A stretch of 5,525 nt of DNA from Alphaproteobacteria bacterium (GCA_019237175.1 JAFAHP010000527.1:1-5525), one strand, 5' to 3'; positions 1 through 5,351 are shown, counted from the stretch's first letter. The notes: generated by a model from the letters alone, not told the origin. Made by a program: numbers and translations.

Positions 1-479
1 GGCGGCGACCACGGTCGGGGCCGCTGATGCATCTCTTTGACGAACCGGGAGCGCTGCTCTGGCGACAAGGTGGCTAGAAACGACAAGGTCGCCGTCGTCA
101 TGTCATGGGCGAGCGTTCGCCGCTGCTGTGCCGCCTGGTCGAAAAGCTGCATGATCTTGGCTTCATCGGCCTTGGGCTGGGCCATCTCGGTCCAGGCGCT
201 CGACATCAATGGCTGCACCGCCTGGTGCATGGTTCGGAATAGGCTGCGCATGGCTTTTGAGTATTTGACAAAAGCTTGCCGCTGATAATTGTCGAGGTCG
301 AGGTCCCCGGCTACGTGCTCGAGCCGGTCTTCGGGGGTCAAGAGCGGCGGTGGCGCCTGCATCCGGATCCACAACGCGCCGATGACGAAGAACAGGTTGA
401 GGGCCAGCGACACCGCCAGCAGCACTTTCCACCAATGCTGCCGGCCCCCGCTATGCGTGGCCGAGTCGGCGAGCATCAT
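1..479 (-). CDS. Periplasmic heavy-metal-sensor / Spy-CpxP-like membrane-anchored protein (partial, 3' end beyond the window)
   Basis: The frame is open for 159 codons from an ATG at 479 to the left edge, so the C-terminus is missing. A short cytoplasmic N-terminus is followed by one hydrophobic segment (about residues 17-39, VLLAVSLALNLFFVIGALW). The rest is a helical periplasmic domain with TPEDR near residue 48 and LSPEQRSRF near 138-146, which resembles the LTxxQ-type repeats of Spy/CpxP and Metal_resist proteins. Possible metal ligands in the periplasmic part are H55, H85, H125, M127, M150 and H151; none is proven. The ATG overlaps the TGA of the anti-sigma gene as ATGA, so coupled translation is likely; a second ATG follows directly at 476. 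No strong Shine-Dalgarno is visible. By analogy with CnrX it would sense a metal or envelope stress and act on the anti-sigma. The fold class is fairly secure; the ligand is unknown. Confidence 0.8.
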   Translation of the reverse strand, partial: MMLADSATHSGGRQHWWKVLLAVSLALNLFFVIGALWIRMQAPPPLLTPEDRLEHVAGDLDLDNYQRQAFVKYSKAMRSLFRTMHQAVQPLMSSAWTEMAQPKADEAKIMQLFDQAAQQRRTLAHDMTTATLSFLATLSPEQRSRFVKEMHQRPRPWSP

Positions 480-1036
480 GATTGTTGTCCGGTGCCGAAA
501 TCGCGAAACAAGCCGGCAGACGGATCGAGCAGTTCGGGCAGCGAATTTTCGTCGCTGATCTGAGTCACCTCTCCCGTCTGGCTCAGGTTTTGCGACGCCC
601 CGCTGCCCATCGCAAAACCGAGCCAGCCGGCGCATGCGATCGCCGCCGCAAGGCTGCCCCATTGCGCAAGCGCGTGAAGAACCGCCCGCCCGGAAGGCGG
701 ACGCCGTAGCGAAACCACACTGCCACGCTCGGCGGGTGTTTCGAGGATCGCAATGGCGCGCTCGATGATCGGCCCTATGTGAGGGGGCATTGCGATCGGT
801 GCGGCGGAAAGCGCCCGCGCTGCGGCAACGTCCGCGAGTGCGATCGGGTTACCTGCGAGCGCGGCGCCGACGCGTTCGTGATCGTCTTCATCGAGCGTCC
901 CGTCCGCCAGGGCGGCCAGATCGAGAAAGCGCTCGGCCTCGTCGGCAGGCGCCTCGATCTGGCGGCAACGCTGCCATAAGGTCCGACCGGTCTCGAAATC
1001 CGGCGGTTCGTCCATTCTGCTGTCGGTTCGGCTCAT
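476..1036 (-). CDS. Anti-sigma-factor-like single-pass membrane protein
   Basis: The protein has 186 residues. The N-terminal cytoplasmic part (about 1-120) contains a segment at 36-76 (FLDLAALADGTLDEDDHERV, then an Ala-rich helix) that resembles the helical anti-sigma domain of ECF partners. The HxxxCxxC zinc motif is absent, so any sigma binding would be zinc-independent. One transmembrane helix lies near residues 125-144 (QWGSLAAAIACAGWLGFAMG), followed by a periplasmic tail of about 40 residues. The start at 1036 is supported by GGAGAG at 1044-1049, seven bases upstream. It lies just downstream of the ECF sigma gene, overlaps the preceding small ORF stop as ATGA, and overlaps the following sensor gene the same way. 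It is inferred to hold the sigma at the membrane until the periplasmic partner signals. Function is assigned mainly from position and topology; it could be another bitopic membrane protein. Confidence 0.75.
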   Translation of the reverse strand: MSRTDSRMDEPPDFETGRTLWQRCRQIEAPADEAERFLDLAALADGTLDEDDHERVGAALAGNPIALADVAAARALSAAPIAMPPHIGPIIERAIAILETPAERGSVVSLRRPPSGRAVLHALAQWGSLAAAIACAGWLGFAMGSGASQNLSQTGEVTQISDENSLPELLDPSAGLFRDFGTGQQS

Positions 1037-1110
1037 CGCAGCGCTCTCCGCGAAAATTTACGCGGAAAGCCGTCTGGGTATCCCCACAACTTCATGGTTT
1101 GAATGTTCAT
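1033..1110 (-). CDS. Unannotated 25-residue basic small protein or leader peptide
   Basis: An ATG at 1110-1108 overlaps the sigma-factor stop as ATGA. The frame runs 25 codons to a TGA at 1035-1033, which overlaps the anti-sigma ATG, again as ATGA. It therefore fills exactly what otherwise looks like a 70-bp gap. The peptide begins MNIQTMKLWG, continues YPDGFPRKFS and ends RRALR. It has six Lys/Arg against one Asp, with aromatic residues in the middle and no membrane segment. Purine-rich GGCGGAAGCGGA lies directly before the ATG. A second in-frame ATG at 1095 would give 20 residues. I recognise no family. It could be a free peptide acting on the sigma/anti-sigma pair, or a translated leader whose passage exposes the anti-sigma ribosome binding site. 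It could also be a chance frame over regulatory DNA, but two perfect 4-nt overlaps argue against that. Confidence 0.55.
   Translation of the reverse strand: MNIQTMKLWGYPDGFPRKFSRRALR
1047..1066 (-). promoter_or_regulatory. Inverted repeat overlapping the anti-sigma Shine-Dalgarno
   Basis: On the minus strand the arms TCCGCG (1066-1061) and CGCGGA (1052-1047) are perfectly complementary across an 8-nt AT-rich loop, TAAATTTT. The 3' arm contains the GGA of the GGAGAG ribosome binding site for the gene starting at 1036. In RNA the hairpin would partly hide that site. The element lies inside the last third of the 25-codon small ORF, so a ribosome translating that frame would open it. It could instead be a protein-binding palindrome in DNA. 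Confidence 0.4.
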
Positions 1111-1679
1111 TCCGCTTCCGCCCTGAAGTAAGCACGCAATTTGATCATCGCCTTGTGATGAGCGCTGCGCACGGTTTGCCGGTCGATGCCGAGCTGCGCA
1201 GCGATTTCCGCCACCTCCATCTCTTTGTCGTAAAGCATCGACAGGATCTCGCGTTGGCGCGGCGATAGCAATGCCTCTGGGAGCTTCAGCTTGCGAACGG
1301 GCTCGACCGCATCGACCGAAAGCTGCGCCTCGGGCACTGCCTCTATCGGCACCACGACCGGCCGATGACGGCGCAATGCGTCGCGCGCCGTGCTGCGCGC
1401 AACAATCGTGATCCAGGTCGACAGACCGGCGCGTGCCGGATCATAGCTGCGCAACAGACGAAAATCGTTGCGACACAGGCGCAAAAACACCTCCTGCGTC
1501 AGATCCTCGACGTCGCCAGCCTCGCGCGCAATACCGCGAACGGCGGCGACCACAAGACCGGCGTATCGTCTGACAAACGCTTCCCAGGCGCCCTTTTCAC
1601 CGTTGATCAGCGCGTCGAGCAGTGCGTCCTGCGGCAATCGGAAGGTCTCCGCATCCTGCCCGGCACGAGCGCGCTTCAA
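1107..1679 (-). CDS. ECF-type RNA polymerase sigma factor (sigma-70 family)
   Basis: The protein has up to 190 residues, a usual length for group 4 (ECF) sigmas. Region 2 spans about residues 26-107 and includes the typical DVEDLTQEVFLRL (56-68) and the region 2.3-2.4 stretch LSTWITIVARSTARDALRRHR. Region 4 spans about 133-184, with LSPRQREILSMLY and a helix-turn-helix near 156-176 (VAEIAAQLGIDRQTVRSA). There is no region 1.1 or 3. The start is uncertain. A TTG at 1679 overlaps the fumarase stop as TTGA and suits coupled translation. A second TTG at 1637, with GGAG nine bases before it, would give 176 residues and still keep both domains. The neighbours downstream are a bitopic anti-sigma-like protein and a periplasmic sensor. 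It presumably activates its own operon and stress genes, but no target promoter is evident here. Confidence 0.9.
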   Translation of the reverse strand: MKRARAGQDAETFRLPQDALLDALINGEKGAWEAFVRRYAGLVVAAVRGIAREAGDVEDLTQEVFLRLCRNDFRLLRSYDPARAGLSTWITIVARSTARDALRRHRPVVVPIEAVPEAQLSVDAVEPVRKLKLPEALLSPRQREILSMLYDKEMEVAEIAAQLGIDRQTVRSAHHKAMIKLRAYFRAEAE

Positions 1680-3289
1680 GTCAGCGCGTCGAAAAAGTCG
1701 TTGCCCTTGTCGTCGATGACGATGAAGGCCGGGAAGTTTTCGACCTCAATCCGCCAGACCGCCTCCATGCCGAGTTCGGGATATTCGAGGATTTCGACCT
1801 TGCGGATGCAGTCGCGGGCGAGCCGCGCCGCGGGCCCGCCGATCGACCCTAAATAAAACCCGCCGTGCCTGCGGCACGCATCGCGCACTTCGGCACCGCG
1901 ATTGCCTTTGGCCAGTGTGACGAAACTCCCGCCCGCGGCCATGAACGCATCGACATAGCTGTCCATCCGGCCGGCGGTGGTAGGCCCAAACGAACCCGAG
2001 GCATAGCCCACCGGCGTCTTGGCAGGGCCGGCGTAATAAATCGGATGGCTCTTGACGTAATCCGGCAAACCGTCGGCCCGATCGAGCCGTTCCTGCAATT
2101 TCGCGTGGGCAATGTCGCGTGCGACCACCAGGGGCCCGGTTAGGCTGAGCCGCGTCTTGATCGGGTATTTTGACAATGTACCTCGGATCTCGGACATCGG
2201 TTGGTTCAGGTCGATCGCGACGACCTCACCGCCCAAAGCTGAATCTTCGACGTCGGGCAAAAAGCGCGCGGGATTGGTCTCGAGTTCTTCGAGAAGGACG
2301 CCGTCAGCGGTGATCTTGCCCAAGATCTGGCGGTCGGCCGAGCACGAGACACCGATCCCGATCGGCAGGCTGGCGCCATGACGCGGCAGCCGGATGACCC
2401 GCACGTCGTGGCAGAAATATTTGCCGCCAAATTGCGCCCCGATTCCGAGCCGCCGCGTCAGCTCCAGCACCTCTTCCTCAAAGCGGTGGTCGCGATAGGC
2501 TTGTCCGTAGCGGTTGCCTTCCGCCGGGAGGCTGTCGAGATAGCGGCAGCTGGCGAGCTTGACCGTCTTCAGCGTCATTTCGGCCGAAGTACCGCCGATC
2601 ACGATCGCCAGGTGATAAGGCGGGCACGCCGCAGTCCCGAGAGTGCGGATCTTCTCGTCGAGAAATTTGAGGAGTGATTTCGGGTTCAAAACTGCTTTCG
2701 ACTGCTGATACAGGAAGCTCTTATTGGCGGAACCGCCGCCCTTGGCGACGAATAGAAATTTGTACTCGTCGCCGGGTTCGGCAAAGAGGTCGATCTGCGC
2801 TGGGAGATTGTCGCCGGTATTGACCTCCTCATACATCGACAACGGCGCCAATTGGCTGTATCGCAGGTTGGTTTCGGTATACGTCTGGCGGATTCCGGCC
2901 GAGATCGCCGCAGCGTCGTCGGCTCCCGTCCACACTTGTTGGCCCTTTTTACCCATAACGATCGCGGTGCCGGTGTCTTGACACATCGGCAGGATTTTAC
3001 CAGACGCAATGTTGGCGTTTTTAAGGAGATCCAACGCCACGAACTTGTCGTTGGACGAGGCCTCGGGGTCGTCGAGGATCGCGCGCAGCGCTGCCAAATG
3101 GCCGGGGCGTAACAGATGCGCCGAATCGACGTATGCCTGAGCCGCGAGTAAGGTCAGCGCCTCCGGTTCGATCTTGACGATCCGCCGGCCCTCGAATTGG
3201 GCGGCGGTGACATATTCGCTGGTCAGCTTTCGATAGGGCGCATCGTCCGCACCGAGCGGGAAAAGCTCGTGGTAAGCGAAATTGCTCAT
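1676..3289 (-). CDS. fumA: Class I (iron-sulfur) fumarate hydratase
   Basis: This is a cytoplasmic TCA-cycle enzyme interconverting fumarate and (S)-malate through an oxygen-sensitive [4Fe-4S] cluster. It has 537 residues, against 548 for E. coli FumA. The three expected cluster cysteines are C103 (LPMCQDTGTA), C222 (TAACPPYHLA) and C316 (GIGVSCSADR), each offset by two from E. coli C105, C224 and C318. The N-terminal alpha domain reaches to about residue 330. The beta domain follows, with PVGYASGSFGPTTAGRMDSY (426-445) and LAKGNRG (459-465). The ATG at 3289 is chosen because GGAGGAGG ends five bases before it; an upstream TTG at 3337 has no such support. The TGA overlaps the possible TTG start of the ECF sigma gene, so a stress-signalling cassette is tied to this metabolic gene. 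The class and activity are very secure; the gene symbol follows E. coli usage and could equally be fumB or fum. Confidence 0.97.
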   Translation of the reverse strand: MSNFAYHELFPLGADDAPYRKLTSEYVTAAQFEGRRIVKIEPEALTLLAAQAYVDSAHLLRPGHLAALRAILDDPEASSNDKFVALDLLKNANIASGKILPMCQDTGTAIVMGKKGQQVWTGADDAAAISAGIRQTYTETNLRYSQLAPLSMYEEVNTGDNLPAQIDLFAEPGDEYKFLFVAKGGGSANKSFLYQQSKAVLNPKSLLKFLDEKIRTLGTAACPPYHLAIVIGGTSAEMTLKTVKLASCRYLDSLPAEGNRYGQAYRDHRFEEEVLELTRRLGIGAQFGGKYFCHDVRVIRLPRHGASLPIGIGVSCSADRQILGKITADGVLLEELETNPARFLPDVEDSALGGEVVAIDLNQPMSEIRGTLSKYPIKTRLSLTGPLVVARDIAHAKLQERLDRADGLPDYVKSHPIYYAGPAKTPVGYASGSFGPTTAGRMDSYVDAFMAAGGSFVTLAKGNRGAEVRDACRRHGGFYLGSIGGPAARLARDCIRKVEILEYPELGMEAVWRIEVENFPAFIVIDDKGNDFFDALT

Positions 3290-3301
3290 ACCCACCTCCT
3301 C
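3290..3301 (-). promoter_or_regulatory. Strong ribosome binding site fixing the fumarase start
   Basis: Read on the minus strand this is GGAGGAGG followed by TGGGT and the ATG at 3289. It is an almost ideal anti-16S match at a five-base spacing and the best in the window. It decides the start against the longer TTG reading. Confidence 0.85.
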
Positions 3302-3319
3302 CGCGATCGAACTCCGCCG

Positions 3320-3348
3320 CAGGATCGCCGTTCGCAACCCAGCGTCAA
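3320..3348 (-). promoter_or_regulatory. Possible sigma-70-type promoter for the fumarase operon
   Basis: TTGACG (3348-3343), preceded by C to give the alphaproteobacterial -35 form CTTGAC, is followed after 17 bases by ATCCTG (3325-3320), a poor -10. A start near 3313 would leave a leader of about 24 nt containing the strong ribosome binding site. The -35 is convincing and the -10 is not. Confidence 0.3.
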
Positions 3349-3355
3349 GCGGGGG

Positions 3356-3841
3356 CTAGCGTTTGCGGAATCGGTCGAGGGTGACAATTTCCGCGGCCGG
3401 GCGCTCTGCTCGCTGATTCTCGCCGACCGGCAGCGGTTCCGGCAATGCCGCGGGAACCGCCGCTTCCGTCGCCTCGGATACCGAGGCAGACGCTTGAAAT
3501 TGCAGGCCAAACTGAACCGCAGGATCGGCAAAGGCAGTGATCGCGGCAAACGGGACCGTCAACCGCTCCATCCTTCCCGAAAAACTCAGCGTTACCGAAA
3601 AAGCGTGGTCGTCGACCTCGAGACCCCAAAATTGGTGCTGCAGCACTATCGTCATTTCCTCCGGAAATTTGGCCAAGAGTTGTGGCGGCAACGCCACGCC
3701 GCCAGCACCGGTTCGAAAGCTGATATAAAAATGATGACCGCCGCGCAGGCCATCACGCGCCGTGCGGTTCATGACCTCGCGGACGACCCCGCGCAGCGCC
3801 GTCTCGACCATTTTTTCGTATTGGAACAGATCCTGGGCCAT
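3356..3841 (-). CDS. sspB: SspB-family ClpXP adaptor protein (alphaproteobacterial type)
   Basis: SspB binds the ssrA degradation tag on proteins released from stalled ribosomes and hands them to the cytoplasmic ClpXP protease. The protein has 161 residues. The folded core (about 14-116) carries the alpha-type signatures ALRGVVREVM, HHFYISFRTGAGGVAL, FPEEMTIVLQHQFWGLEVDD and VPFAAITAFADPAVQFGLQF. A flexible Ala/Glu/Pro-rich linker (about 117-149) follows. The short C-terminal motif EIVTLDRFRKR is the family's presumed ClpX-docking tail. The start at 3841 has only a weak ribosome binding site. The gene lies about 100 bases downstream of the tag stop codon of ssrA, on the same strand, and 66 bases upstream of the fumarase, so adaptor and tag genes are neighbours. 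Family assignment is secure. Confidence 0.95.
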   Translation of the reverse strand: MAQDLFQYEKMVETALRGVVREVMNRTARDGLRGGHHFYISFRTGAGGVALPPQLLAKFPEEMTIVLQHQFWGLEVDDHAFSVTLSFSGRMERLTVPFAAITAFADPAVQFGLQFQASASVSEATEAAVPAALPEPLPVGENQRAERPAAEIVTLDRFRKR

Positions 3842-3876
3842 TTTGGGCTCGCTAAAGTCGGCGGCGGTGAAGAAGT

Positions 3877-3904
3877 GAGGGGCTTCTGTTGCCCGGTGCC
3901 CCTC
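3877..3904 (-). terminator. Weak hairpin between ssrA and sspB, possible terminator or 3'-processing signal
   Basis: Perfect 7-bp arms, GAGGGGC (3904-3898) and GCCCCTC (3883-3877), flank a 14-nt loop. On the minus strand it is followed by ACTTCTTCACC, which is not a real U-tract. It may cause partial termination or mark the 3' end of the tmRNA precursor. Only 35 bases remain before the sspB ATG, too few for an obvious separate promoter, so readthrough into sspB is likely. Confidence 0.4.
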
Positions 3905-3909
3905 GAACC

Positions 3910-4065
3910 GCGATTTGCTTTAGGCTGTCACCCGTTCAGGGTTAGGCTGCAAGCGCCTCAGTTGCGAAGTTGTCGTTCGCACTTAGATTTTGACCCGATA
4001 ACGGCGGTATCATGCCGGGCGACGGATCTTACCTTTACCACGCGCGTCGAGCCTGTTTCGCCCCC
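3910..4065 (-). ncRNA. ssrA: tmRNA coding piece with tag reading frame
   Basis: It starts with the 5' half of the acceptor stem (GGGGGCG) and a D-arm-like GGCTCGAC, continues through about 85 nt with possible pseudoknot helices (for example CCCG with CGGG), and reaches the tag. The resume codon is GCG at 3980. The tag is followed by TAA at 3944-3942 and a second in-frame stop, TGA, two codons later. After the tag, ACCC and GGGT can form a small hairpin, and the octamer CAGCCTAA occurs twice (3949-3942 and 3927-3920). The 3' end is approximate. Confidence 0.8.
3942..3980 (-). other. ssrA: ssrA proteolysis-tag reading frame (ANDNFATEALAA, stop TAA)
   Basis: The codons GCG AAC GAC AAC TTC GCA are followed by six more and TAA. 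The tag keeps the ANDN start seen in alphaproteobacterial tags, the region SspB contacts, and the hydrophobic LAA end read by ClpX and ClpA. It has no start codon because translation resumes here in trans. Confidence 0.93.
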
Positions 4066-4082
4066 GCGGAAAAAGCGGGATC

Positions 4083-4165
4083 TGGTGGAGGCGCCGGGTA
4101 CTGCCCCCGGGTCCGCAACGCCTATTCCGTAAGCCGTGTATCGCCATAGTCGGTCAATCCGACAG
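4083..4165 (-). ncRNA. ssrA: tmRNA acceptor piece
   Basis: This piece carries the T arm and the aminoacylated 3' end. The T stem CCGGG (4110-4106) pairs with CCCGG (4098-4094) around the loop GGCAGTA, which departs from the usual TTCGAAT tRNA loop. ACCA is encoded at 4086-4083. Near the 5' end, GTCGG (4163-4159) and CCGAC (4153-4149) form a hairpin. CTTAC (4133-4129) could pair with GTAAG (4032-4028) in the coding piece, joining the two halves. The exact 5' end is inferred. Confidence 0.85.
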
Positions 4166-4169
4166 GCGA

Positions 4170-4198
4170 GATATAAGCGGGCCGTTACGGGAACGCAA
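4170..4198 (-). promoter_or_regulatory. Likely sigma-70-type promoter of ssrA
   Basis: On the minus strand TTGCGT (4198-4193) is separated by exactly 17 bases from TATATC (4175-4170), within TTATATC. This fits the alphaproteobacterial housekeeping pattern. The predicted start near 4163-4165 coincides with the first stem of the acceptor piece, which supports the call. Confidence 0.55.
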
Positions 4199-4418
4199 TC
4201 CCGGCGGCCGGGTGCTGACCGACCGCACACAACCGAGCGTCTCCACCCATCGGAGATGCGGCTCCTTCGCGCCGCGGGTATGCGCCCTTGGAACGAATCA
4301 CACAGCCAACGGGCATGGGCAAGGGGGGTCGGCGGCGCTTGGGGGCGCGGCATATTTCGGGCGCGTTTGATTGCGGCAGCCGCTCGCTCTTAATCTCTCT
4401 TCGGCAAGGAGATGCGGG
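4199..4418. other. Divergent intergenic region between ssrA and thyX
   Basis: No gene is recognisable in these 220 bases. Near the right end is a weak plus-strand promoter candidate for thyX: TTGATT at 4367-4372, then 18 bases, then TAATCT at 4391-4396. A hairpin sequence occurs at 4237-4259 (GCGTCTCC and GGAGATGC around a 7-nt loop, with one G-T wobble when read on the plus strand). The role of the hairpin is unknown. Confidence 0.4.
4406..4418 (+). promoter_or_regulatory. Ribosome binding site fixing the thyX start
   Basis: AAGGAG at 4406-4411 lies seven bases before the ATG at 4419. It supports this start over the longer TTG reading from 4371, which lacks a comparable site. A nearby ATG at 4412 is out of frame. 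Confidence 0.75.
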
Positions 4419-5351
4419 ATGCGGCTGACATCACGGCAACAGGTCGACATCGCGACCCAGCGAGGCGCAAGCCAACAGACGTTGCGCGCTACGGTACCGG
4501 CTTTGGAGGAGGTCCTCTTCAAGCCGCTGCCGGTCCTCGATCACGGTTTTGTTCGCGTTATCGACTATATGGGTGACGATGCCGCCGTTGTTCAGGCGGC
4601 CCGGGTGTCGTTTGGCCGCGGCACCCGCAAGGTCAACGAGGACGCGGGGCTCATCAACTACCTGATGCGGCATCGCCATACGACGCCATTTGAGATGTGC
4701 GAAATCAAATATCACGTGAAGCTGCCGATCTTTGTCGCACGGCAATGGATCCGCCACCGCACCGCCAACGTCAACGAATATTCGGCGCGCTATTCGATTC
4801 TCGACAAAGAATTTTATATCCCCTCTGCTGAGCATTTGGCCGCTCAGGCAACTATTAACCGTCAGGGGCGTGGCAAGATACTGGAAGGTGAGATAGCGCA
4901 GCGCGTACTCGCTTTATTGCGCAAGGAGGCCGAGCGTGCTTATGCCGGCTATGTCGAGCTATTGAACGAGGACGCCTCTGGCGAATTGCTCGATCCGCAG
5001 CGGACCGGCCTCGCCCGCGAACTCGCCCGCCTAAATCTCACCCTTGGTTTTTACACGCAATGGTATTGGAAAACCGACTTGCACAATCTAATGCATTTCC
5101 TGTCGCTCCGCGGCGATCCGCATGCGCAATACGAAATCCGCGCATACGCCGAGGTTATGCTGAGGACGCTGGAGCGCTGGGTCCCGATGACCTATGCGGC
5201 CTTTCTCGAATATCGAATGAATGCGGCCGCGATCTCCGCGACCGGGCTCGCGGTAATCCGCCGTCTCCTCGCGGGCAAAAGCGTCACCCAACCGGACAGC
5301 GGGCTGTCGCCGCGCGAATGGCGCGAACTGATGGCATTGCTCGGTCGCTGA
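4419..5351 (+). CDS. thyX: Flavin-dependent thymidylate synthase ThyX
   Basis: ThyX makes dTMP from dUMP in the cytoplasm using methylenetetrahydrofolate, FAD and NADPH, replacing or supplementing the unrelated ThyA. The protein has 310 residues. The signature RHR-x7-S is present at 112-122 (RHRTANVNEYS). It is preceded by RHRHTTPFEM (84-93), the conserved HTxPFE region. The C-terminal active-site region is ARELARLNLTLGFYTQWYWK (199-218), followed by TDLHNLMHFLSLR and DPHAQYEIRAYA, as in proteobacterial ThyX. The fold appears complete, with about 30 extra residues before the core. The gene is divergent from ssrA and has its own leader. No terminator with a T-run follows it; only a 5-bp hairpin occurs at 5360-5373. 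Confidence 0.97.
   Translation: MRLTSRQQVDIATQRGASQQTLRATVPALEEVLFKPLPVLDHGFVRVIDYMGDDAAVVQAARVSFGRGTRKVNEDAGLINYLMRHRHTTPFEMCEIKYHVKLPIFVARQWIRHRTANVNEYSARYSILDKEFYIPSAEHLAAQATINRQGRGKILEGEIAQRVLALLRKEAERAYAGYVELLNEDASGELLDPQRTGLARELARLNLTLGFYTQWYWKTDLHNLMHFLSLRGDPHAQYEIRAYAEVMLRTLERWVPMTYAAFLEYRMNAAAISATGLAVIRRLLAGKSVTQPDSGLSPREWRELMALLGR

Larger units (their letters stand above)
3910..4165 (-). ncRNA. ssrA: Transfer-messenger RNA, circularly permuted two-piece form
   Basis: tmRNA rescues stalled ribosomes and adds a degradation tag to the unfinished protein. Here the order is permuted, as in alphaproteobacteria. Read on the minus strand, the acceptor piece comes first and ends CGCCTCC-ACCA (4093-4083). 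A 17-nt linker follows (4082-4066), then the coding piece begins GGGGGCG at 4065-4059. GGGGGCG pairs with CGCCTCC over seven positions (one G-U) to form the tRNA-like acceptor stem. The conserved AGGCTCGAC follows at 4054-4046. The tag frame at 3980-3942 reads ANDNFATEALAA. The linker can itself fold (CCCGC and GCGGG around TTTTTCC) and is presumably cut out. The outer ends are estimates: the 5' end is set by a promoter and the GTCGG/CCGAC stem, and the 3' end is not resolved. It lies directly upstream of sspB. Confidence 0.95.

Noticed and set aside
1365..1856. Plus-strand open frame opposite the sigma gene and the fumarase end
   Set aside because: It is antisense to two conserved domains and has no motif or ribosome binding site of note.
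3290..3337. A 16-residue N-terminal extension of fumarase from a TTG at 3337
   Set aside because: The ATG at 3289 has a near-perfect ribosome binding site and gives cysteine positions matching E. coli FumA. The extension would translate through that binding site.
4083..4110. An ordinary tRNA gene ending in CCA on the minus strand
   Set aside because: The T-arm-like hairpin and CCA are present, but no D or anticodon arm precedes them. The matching 5' acceptor strand lies downstream instead, which is diagnostic of permuted tmRNA.
3197..4132. Long plus-strand open frame of 311 codons
   Set aside because: It runs antisense to the fumarase start, all of sspB and most of ssrA, which are well supported. 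Its composition is low-complexity Arg/Gly/Ala-rich, as expected of a shadow frame in GC-rich DNA.
3958..4353. Minus-strand open frame of 131 codons upstream of sspB
   Set aside because: It covers the tmRNA structural RNA, including the CCA end and tag, and has no family features. The tmRNA explains the sequence.
4371..4418. A 16-residue extension of ThyX from a TTG at 4371
   Set aside because: There is no ribosome binding site before 4371, whereas AAGGAG is correctly placed for the ATG at 4419. The extension also runs through the weak promoter candidate.
4431..4835. Minus-strand open frame opposite thyX
   Set aside because: It is antisense to the ThyX core, including the RHR signature, and has no recognisable domain.
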